This document shows positions 6,903 through 11,106 of a stretch of DNA of 11,106 bases, piece after piece. The position numbers were made by a program, and so were the translations under genes. This stretch comes from an uncultured Oscillibacter sp. (GTDB lineage Bacteria; Bacillota; Clostridia; Oscillospirales; Oscillospiraceae): NCBI GenBank assembly GCA_910588175.1, contig CAJUQQ010000057.1:1-11106 (forward strand). The letters run 5' to 3'. Within the stretch, counting starts at the first letter, position 1. Each line of letters begins with the position of its first letter. The notes under the pieces were generated by a model. That model saw only the letters and a list, made by a program, of their open reading frames with translations. It was not told the origin of the DNA and did not search any database.

Positions 6903-9900
6903 ATGAAACTGAAATTCAAGGATCAGGATTTCCAGACCGCCGCCGTGGAGGCCGTGGCCGGCCTGTTCGCCGGGCAGGAGCGCAGCCGCGCCACCTTCTC
7001 CGTCATGGATGAGGGCCAGCTCCCGGATCAGACCAGCTTCGGCCCGGCGGAGCTGGGGGTGGGCAACGTCCTGCGGCTGACCAACGAGGCACTCACCGCC
7101 AATATGCGCGCCGTCCAGAAGCGGAACCTTCTGCCCATGACGGACAGCGCCGCCTCCCGGCAGTTCTGCGTGGAGATGGAGACGGGCACCGGGAAAACCT
7201 ACGTCTACACCAAGACCATCTTCGAGCTGAACCGGCGGTACGGCTTCACCAAGTTCATCGTGGTAGTGCCGTCGGTGGCCATCCGGGAGGGCGTGTACAA
7301 GTCCTTCCAGGTCACGCAGGAGCACTTTGCCCTGCAATACGACAGCGTGCCCTGCCGGTATTTCATCTACAACTCCGCCAAGCTGTCCGACGTGCGCCAG
7401 TTTGCCGCCAGCGCCAACATCGAGGTGATGATCATCAACATCGACGCCTTCAAAAAGGCGGAGAACATCATCAACCAGGCCCAGGACAAGCTGAACGGCG
7501 AGACGGCCATGGGCTTTATCCGGGCTACCCGCCCCATTGTCATCATCGATGAGCCCCAAAGCGTGGACAACACCCCCAAGGCCAAAGAGGCCATCACGTC
7601 GCTGAATCCTCTGTGTGTGCTGCGCTACTCGGCCACGCACCGGGAGAAGATCAACCTGCTCTACCGCCTGACCCCGGTGGACGCCTATCAAATGGGGCTG
7701 GTGAAGCAGATCGCCGTGTCCTCCAACCAGGTGTCCGGGGGCTTTAATCAGCCCTATGTGCGTCTGTTTTCGGTGTCCAACGAGAAGGGGTTCCGGGCCA
7801 AAGTGGAGATGGACGTAAAGGGCAAAACCGGCGTTGTTGCCCGGAAAACGGTGACGCTGAAGCCGGGGGACGACCTGTTTCTGCTGTCCGGCGGGCGGGA
7901 GCTGTACGAGGGCTATACTGTGGCTGGCATCGACTGCACCCCCGGCTATGAGCACATCGAATTCGGCAACACCCAGGAGGTGGCGCTGGGCAAGGCCATC
8001 GGGGACATCGACGAGAATGTGGTGAAAAAGGCCCAGATCCGCCGCACCATCGAGGCCCATCTGGACAAGGAACTGCGCTACATGGGCCGGGGCATCAAGG
8101 TGCTGTCCCTGTTCTTCGTCGACAAGGTGGAGAAGTACCGCCATGAGGACGGCACGCCGGGAATCTACGCCCAAATGTTCGAGGACTGCTACCGGGAGCT
8201 GATTGCCAGGGAGAAGTACGCCCCCATCCGGGAGCGGTTTTCCGCCGATGTGTCCAAACTGCACAACGGCTACTTCTCCCAGGACAAAAAGGGCCGCCTG
8301 AAGGACACAAAAGGCGACACCCAGGCGGACGACGACACCTATAACACCATCATGCGGGACAAGGAGTGGCTGCTGAGTTTTGACTGCCCCCTGCGGTTCA
8401 TTTTCTCCCACTCCGCGCTGAAGGAGGGCTGGGACAACCCCAACGTGTTCCAGGTCTGCACGCTGATCGAGCAGAAATCCACGTTTACCTGCCGCCAGAA
8501 AGTGGGCCGCGGCCTGCGGCTGTGTGTCAACCAGGCGGGGGAACGGGTGGAGGACCGGGACATCAACGTCCTACATGTCATGGCCAACGAGAGCTTTGCT
8601 GAGTTTGCTGCCACGCTGCAACAGGAGATCGAGGACGAAACTGGCGTAAAGTTCGGGGTCCTGAACCTGAGCCTTTTTTCCGGCATGGTCTACGAGGAAA
8701 AGCGCCAGGAGGAGCGGACGGTCACGGCGGAGCAGGCCCAGCGGGTGGTGGAGACCCTCAAGACCACCGGGGCCATCGATGAGGGCGGCAAGGTCCATCT
8801 TGCCACCAAGGTGGAGGAGATTGTGCTTCCCCCGGAATTGGAGGAAGTGCGGGAGACCGTCCGGGCGGCAGTAGAACAGAAAGAGCCCGTTACAGCCCAG
8901 GCCCTCGTTGGTACAGTCTACACCGCTACGGTGGTGGAGGAAAAGACGATCTCCTACGACGATGCCCAGGAACTGTTGGAGCACTTCCAAAAGAAGGACT
9001 ATATCACCCCGACTGGGAAGATCAAGGATACCATGAAAAACGCCCTGAAGGCGGGGACGCTGGAGCTACCGAAAAAGTACGAGGCCGCCCGGGGCCGCTT
9101 TGAGGCCATCATCGCCAATGCGGACCGGAAGCCGCCGGTGCGGGACGCTTCCCGGGATGTGACGGTGCGCCTGAACAAGCAGGTGATGCTCTCACCGGAG
9201 TTTCTGGAGCTGTGGGGGAAGATCAAACAGAAGACCACCTACCGGGTCAGCATCGACACCGAGGAACTGGTGAAACGGTGTGTCAAAGCCCTGCGGGAGA
9301 TGCCGAAGCTGCAAAAGACGAGGTTGGTCTCCCAAACAGCGGATATCCACCTGGAGCAGGCAGGTGTCTCCCACACCGAACGAGAGACCCGGTTCACGGA
9401 TGTGGACAACGCCTACCGGGTGTTGCCCGACCTGATCACCATCCTCAGCGACGCCGCCCTGCTCACCCCCGCCACGGTGAACCGCATCCTGTTGGAAAGC
9501 GGACGGTGCGGCGATTTTCTTAATGATCCGGAGCTGTTTTTGGAAAAGGCGTCGGAGATCATCCGGGACAACCGCCACGCTTTGGCCATTGACGGTATCC
9601 GCTATCTCAAACTGGATGGCGAGGAATATTATGTCCAGGAGATCTTCGACTCGGCGGAGCTGCTGGCTAACCTGGACCGCAACGCCGTCAAGGTAGAACA
9701 CAGCGTCTATGATTACATCGTCTACGATAGTACCACCATAGAGAAGCCCTTCGCCCTGGCGCTGGATCGGGATCTGGATGTGAAGATGTTCTTCAAGATC
9801 CCGGAGCGGTTCAAGATCGAGACGCCCATCGGCACCTATAACCCGGACTGGGCAGTATATCTCACTCGCAACGGAGAGGAGAAGCTGTATTTTATTTTGG

Positions 9901-10046
9901 AGACCAAGGGAACGACCAATCTGTTTGACCTTCGCACCCCGGAGCAGCTCAAAATCCGCTGCGGAAAAAAGCACTTCGAGGCGCTGGAAAACGGCGTGGA
10001 GATGCAGGCGGTGAAAAACTGGAGCGAGTTTAAAGTGCAAATATAA
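6903..10046 (+). CDS. res: Type III RM Res, helicase-endonuclease subunit
   Basis: This 1047-aa protein combines a superfamily 2 helicase with a C-terminal nuclease. Walker A is METGTGKT (92-99), motif Ia region VVVPSVAIREGV (120-131), Walker B VIIDEPQS (213-220), motif III YSAT (242-245), motif V SALKEGWDNPNVF (504-516), and motif VI QKVGRGLRL (532-540). The PD-(D/E)xK nuclease is at the end: PD at 981-982, then E1000 and K1002 in FILETKG. All catalytic residues are present, so the enzyme looks intact. In type III systems Res works only with Mod: ATP hydrolysis drives a switch to sliding along DNA, and cutting occurs about 25-27 bp from one site after meeting a second, inversely oriented site. 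GGAAAGG (6885-6891) precedes the ATG by 11 nt. It is the last gene of the operon. Confidence 0.95.
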   Translation: MKLKFKDQDFQTAAVEAVAGLFAGQERSRATFSVMDEGQLPDQTSFGPAELGVGNVLRLTNEALTANMRAVQKRNLLPMTDSAASRQFCVEMETGTGKTYVYTKTIFELNRRYGFTKFIVVVPSVAIREGVYKSFQVTQEHFALQYDSVPCRYFIYNSAKLSDVRQFAASANIEVMIINIDAFKKAENIINQAQDKLNGETAMGFIRATRPIVIIDEPQSVDNTPKAKEAITSLNPLCVLRYSATHREKINLLYRLTPVDAYQMGLVKQIAVSSNQVSGGFNQPYVRLFSVSNEKGFRAKVEMDVKGKTGVVARKTVTLKPGDDLFLLSGGRELYEGYTVAGIDCTPGYEHIEFGNTQEVALGKAIGDIDENVVKKAQIRRTIEAHLDKELRYMGRGIKVLSLFFVDKVEKYRHEDGTPGIYAQMFEDCYRELIAREKYAPIRERFSADVSKLHNGYFSQDKKGRLKDTKGDTQADDDTYNTIMRDKEWLLSFDCPLRFIFSHSALKEGWDNPNVFQVCTLIEQKSTFTCRQKVGRGLRLCVNQAGERVEDRDINVLHVMANESFAEFAATLQQEIEDETGVKFGVLNLSLFSGMVYEEKRQEERTVTAEQAQRVVETLKTTGAIDEGGKVHLATKVEEIVLPPELEEVRETVRAAVEQKEPVTAQALVGTVYTATVVEEKTISYDDAQELLEHFQKKDYITPTGKIKDTMKNALKAGTLELPKKYEAARGRFEAIIANADRKPPVRDASRDVTVRLNKQVMLSPEFLELWGKIKQKTTYRVSIDTEELVKRCVKALREMPKLQKTRLVSQTADIHLEQAGVSHTERETRFTDVDNAYRVLPDLITILSDAALLTPATVNRILLESGRCGDFLNDPELFLEKASEIIRDNRHALAIDGIRYLKLDGEEYYVQEIFDSAELLANLDRNAVKVEHSVYDYIVYDSTTIEKPFALALDRDLDVKMFFKIPERFKIETPIGTYNPDWAVYLTRNGEEKLYFILETKGTTNLFDLRTPEQLKIRCGKKHFEALENGVEMQAVKNWSEFKVQI

Positions 10047-10070
10047 GGCTAAATATCATGATTTATAGTA

Positions 10071-10113
10071 CAAGAGGGCGGCAACCGAAGGTATATCGGT
10101 TGCCGCCCTCTTG
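10071..10113. terminator. Perfect 18-bp hairpin after the RM operon
   Basis: CAAGAGGGCGGCAACCGA (10071-10088) pairs perfectly with 10096-10113 around a 7-nt loop, starting 24 nt after the res stop. The stem is G+C-rich and very stable, and the position suits transcript ending or 3' protection. A run of T is missing on both sides, so it is not a textbook rho-independent terminator. It could instead be a recombination or insertion-element trace. Confidence 0.6.
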
Positions 10114-10156
10114 CATTGCTCTGAACGGTATTTTGTTGTTGTCCTTGTGCGGGGGG

Positions 10157-10179
10157 ACCCTTGCAGTTACGGGGTTTTT
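10157..10179. repeat. ACCCTTGC-N6-GGGGTTT short inverted element, copy 1
   Basis: ACCCTTGC (10157-10164) is followed after six bases by GGGGTTTTT (10171-10179), giving a short ACCC/GGGT stem. It abuts the CCA end of the tRNA-Thr fragment. A related element lies on the far side of that fragment at 10362-10387. Paired arm-type sites around a core are typical of tyrosine-recombinase attachment regions, but two copies are thin evidence. Confidence 0.35.
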
Positions 10180-10181
10180 CT

Positions 10182-10226
10182 TGGAGCTGCTATCCAGATT
10201 TGAACTGGAGACCTCATCCTTACCAA
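10182..10226 (-). pseudogene. Truncated tRNA-Thr(GGT) 3' end, probable att site
   Basis: On the minus strand these 45 nt read as the 3' part of a tRNA. They comprise the anticodon loop TTGGTAA with anticodon GGT (threonine), the 3' anticodon-stem strand GGATG, variable loop AGGTC, a perfect T-stem TCCAG/CTGGA with loop TTCAAAT, acceptor strand TAGCAGC, and an encoded CCA. The 5' half is absent: bases 5' of the loop (GGCAG) cannot pair with GGATG, and no D-arm or matching GCTGCTA acceptor strand follows. A break precisely at the anticodon loop with the 3' end retained is what an integrase leaves when an element inserts into a tRNA gene. In that model the inserted element would lie to the right (higher coordinates) and its intact tRNA-Thr beyond the window. 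Confidence 0.8.
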
Positions 10227-10361
10227 CTGCCATGGTAATATTTTTTGCATATTTTCCGCTTATTTATAGCCGTTTTTGCTCCATTTCATTTGCTTTCCGA
10301 CACTCTTTGAAAACAGCGTTTCCGTATATTCCACGTCTGTCTGTGGCTGGTTATGTGGTCA

Positions 10362-10387
10362 GAAACCCTTGCGGCACTTGGGTTTCC
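10362..10387. repeat. ACCCTTGC-N7-GGGTTTC short inverted element, copy 2
   Basis: GAAACCC (10362-10368) pairs perfectly with GGGTTTC (10380-10386). It contains ACCCTTGC at 10365-10372, matching the element beside the tRNA fragment at 10157. It is about 135 nt from the anticodon-loop break. It may be an integrase arm site or simply a small hairpin. Confidence 0.35.
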
Positions 10388-10481
10388 AGTCCTGAAGCAA
10401 TATTGTTCCAGGCCAAGAAAGTGGTCAAATTTGAATCAGGCTGTCTTAAACCGACTGTCAACTCTGGGGAGGTATCAAGCG

Positions 10482-10523
10482 ATGAATTGCACCTCCGTCT
10501 ACAATGATAAGCAGATTTCTTAA
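10482..10523 (+). CDS. Possible 13-residue leader peptide
   Basis: ATG at 10482 follows GGGGAGG (10466-10472) by 9 nt and encodes MNCTSVYNDKQIS before TAA. The ribosome-binding site is better than expected for a chance ORF, and ACCTCC (10491-10496), inside the ORF, can pair with GGAGGT (10468-10473). It lies about 150 nt upstream of the secreted-protein gene and could be a leader peptide controlling it. It could equally be the head of a gene lost by rearrangement. I recognise no family. Confidence 0.25.
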   Translation: MNCTSVYNDKQIS

Positions 10524-10603
10524 AGCCCTGTCGACTGTGTAATCCGCCCGATTTTCACCTCTGTATTTCTCCGTTTTAGATTGCAATTTTCTATCGACTT
10601 TCG

Positions 10604-10663
10604 CCTCCTATTTCGGTATTGTGTTGCTTGCAAAAGCCCCACAAAACACTGAAAATTAGGAGG
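10604..10663 (+). promoter_or_regulatory. Possible Shine-Dalgarno-masking structure
   Basis: CCTCCTA (10604-10610) is an exact complement of TAGGAGG (10657-10663), which is the ribosome-binding site of the gene starting at 10671. The pairing can continue as TTTC (10611-10614) with GAAA (10651-10654), leaving two bulged bases. Folded RNA would hide the site and lower translation until opened by temperature, a protein or a ribosome upstream. No -10/-35 pair is convincing nearby. Confidence 0.35.
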
Positions 10664-10670
10664 AAAATGT

Positions 10671-11106
10671 ATGACCAACATGAAAAAGCGCATTGCCACC
10701 ACACTGACAGCAGCCATCCTCACAACTGTCCTCACTGTCCCCGCCATGGCAGCGGAAACGCCTGACAAATCTGTCCGAGTGAGCAGCTACAAGGGCAGTA
10801 CTCTGAAGGTGGGAGAGCGTAGCGGACTCATCATCGGTCCCAGCAGTACAGACTACACCGTTACTTCCAGCGATCCGGATACAGTGGCGGTAGAACAAGT
10901 GCTGACCTTCTGGGTGGCGGTCGCCAAGGGGTCGGGGACCGCAGTGATCACCGCATCCAACAGCACTGGAGAATGCGGGAGCGTGACACTGACGGTCGGC
11001 GCTGCCGCTGACTCCGCCCCACTGGAGGTCCCCGCCAGCGGGGACAGCGCTGGCCTGACAGACAACATGGAGATACGGCAGGAGATGATCCGCCTCATCA
11101 ACCAGA
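10671..11106 (+). CDS. Secreted Ig-like domain protein, 3' truncated by window
   Basis: The first 145 codons are present and the gene continues past the window edge. Residues 1-28 form a classic signal peptide: MTNMKKR, a hydrophobic core, then AMA/A as the likely cleavage site. Residues 37-110 resemble a bacterial Ig-like (Big_2) domain, with SSDPDTVAVEQ and the strand VAKGSGTAVITASNSTG followed by SVTLTVG. After a Pro/Ala/Gly/Ser-rich linker, NMEIRQEMIRLINQ (132-145) looks like the first helix of a CAP (SCP-like) domain, which is inference from a few residues. AGGAGG (10658-10663) lies 7 nt upstream of the ATG. Such exported proteins occur as accessory genes on Firmicute mobile elements. 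No link to the restriction system is evident; it lies on the other side of the tRNA fragment. Confidence 0.85.
   Translation, partial: MTNMKKRIATTLTAAILTTVLTVPAMAAETPDKSVRVSSYKGSTLKVGERSGLIIGPSSTDYTVTSSDPDTVAVEQVLTFWVAVAKGSGTAVITASNSTGECGSVTLTVGAAADSAPLEVPASGDSAGLTDNMEIRQEMIRLINQ

Larger units (their letters stand above)
10047..10670. other. Intergenic region with att-like tRNA remnant
   Basis: Apart from the elements listed separately (hairpin, tRNA fragment, two related short hairpins, a 13-codon ORF and a possible ribosome-site-masking structure) I see no gene. A 149-codon plus-strand open frame at 10058-10507 starts next to the hairpin and reads straight through the tRNA fragment antisense, so I treat it as chance. 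Confidence 0.6.

Noticed and set aside
6819..8411. 530-codon minus-strand open frame opposite res
   Set aside because: It mirrors a GC-rich gene with clear type III Res motifs, shows low-complexity Gly/His/Leu/Val composition and no domain. It is a codon-bias shadow.
10058..10507. 149-codon plus-strand open frame after res
   Set aside because: It starts beside the 18-bp hairpin and translates the tRNA fragment antisense, and there is no good ribosome-binding site. It is probably chance.
1..11106. CRISPR array or insertion sequence
   Set aside because: No regularly spaced repeats of CRISPR size and no transposase-like protein or terminal inverted repeats flanking a gene were found.

Overview
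The window looks like accessory DNA from a gut Clostridia-type Firmicute (Oscillospiraceae/Ruminococcaceae-like). The grounds are a G+C of roughly 55-60% by eye, Gram-positive style Shine-Dalgarno sites (AGGAGG, AAAGGA, GGGAGG), and the protein types present. This is inference; nothing here fixes the species. There is no ribosomal RNA, CRISPR array or intact tRNA.

Layout. Positions 1-423 hold no convincing gene. They carry a dense run of perfect inverted repeats (14-140) resembling the oriT or mobilisation-proximal DNA of integrative conjugative elements, and two terminator-like hairpins. A ParB-fold DNA-binding protein lies on the minus strand (424-1335). The 477-bp divergent region 1336-1812 holds short repeated motifs, a hairpin, the tail of an unidentified broken reading frame, and a strong sigma-A-like promoter overlaid by a perfect 8+8 inverted repeat.

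That promoter faces a tightly packed four-gene plus-strand operon: a SNF2-type helicase (1813-4470), a type III restriction-modification Mod adenine methyltransferase (4472-6289), a small HEAT-repeat-like protein of unknown role (6300-6896), and the type III Res helicase-nuclease (6903-10046). Gaps are 1, 10 and 6 nt, and a perfect 18-bp hairpin follows the operon at 10071-10113. Mod methylates one strand of a short asymmetric site. Res should join it in a Mod-Res complex that translocates or slides and cleaves unmodified DNA. The SNF2 helicase and HEAT-like protein are extra to the textbook two-gene system. The central, target-recognising part of mod is markedly AT-rich compared with its flanks, which suggests the specificity domain was exchanged.

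Positions 10047-10670 hold no long gene. They contain a 45-nt 3' fragment of a tRNA-Thr(GGT) gene on the minus strand, broken exactly at the anticodon loop, the classic footprint of a tyrosine-recombinase attachment site. Further on are a very short ORF with a good ribosome-binding site, and a CCTCCTA/TAGGAGG pairing that could mask the ribosome-binding site of the last gene. That gene (10671 to the window end) is a secreted protein with a signal peptide, a bacterial Ig-like domain and the start of what may be a CAP domain; it runs off the window.

Overall the window reads as a defence cassette carried on, or next to, an integrative element, with its own promoter and operator and a ParB-like candidate regulator transcribed away from it.
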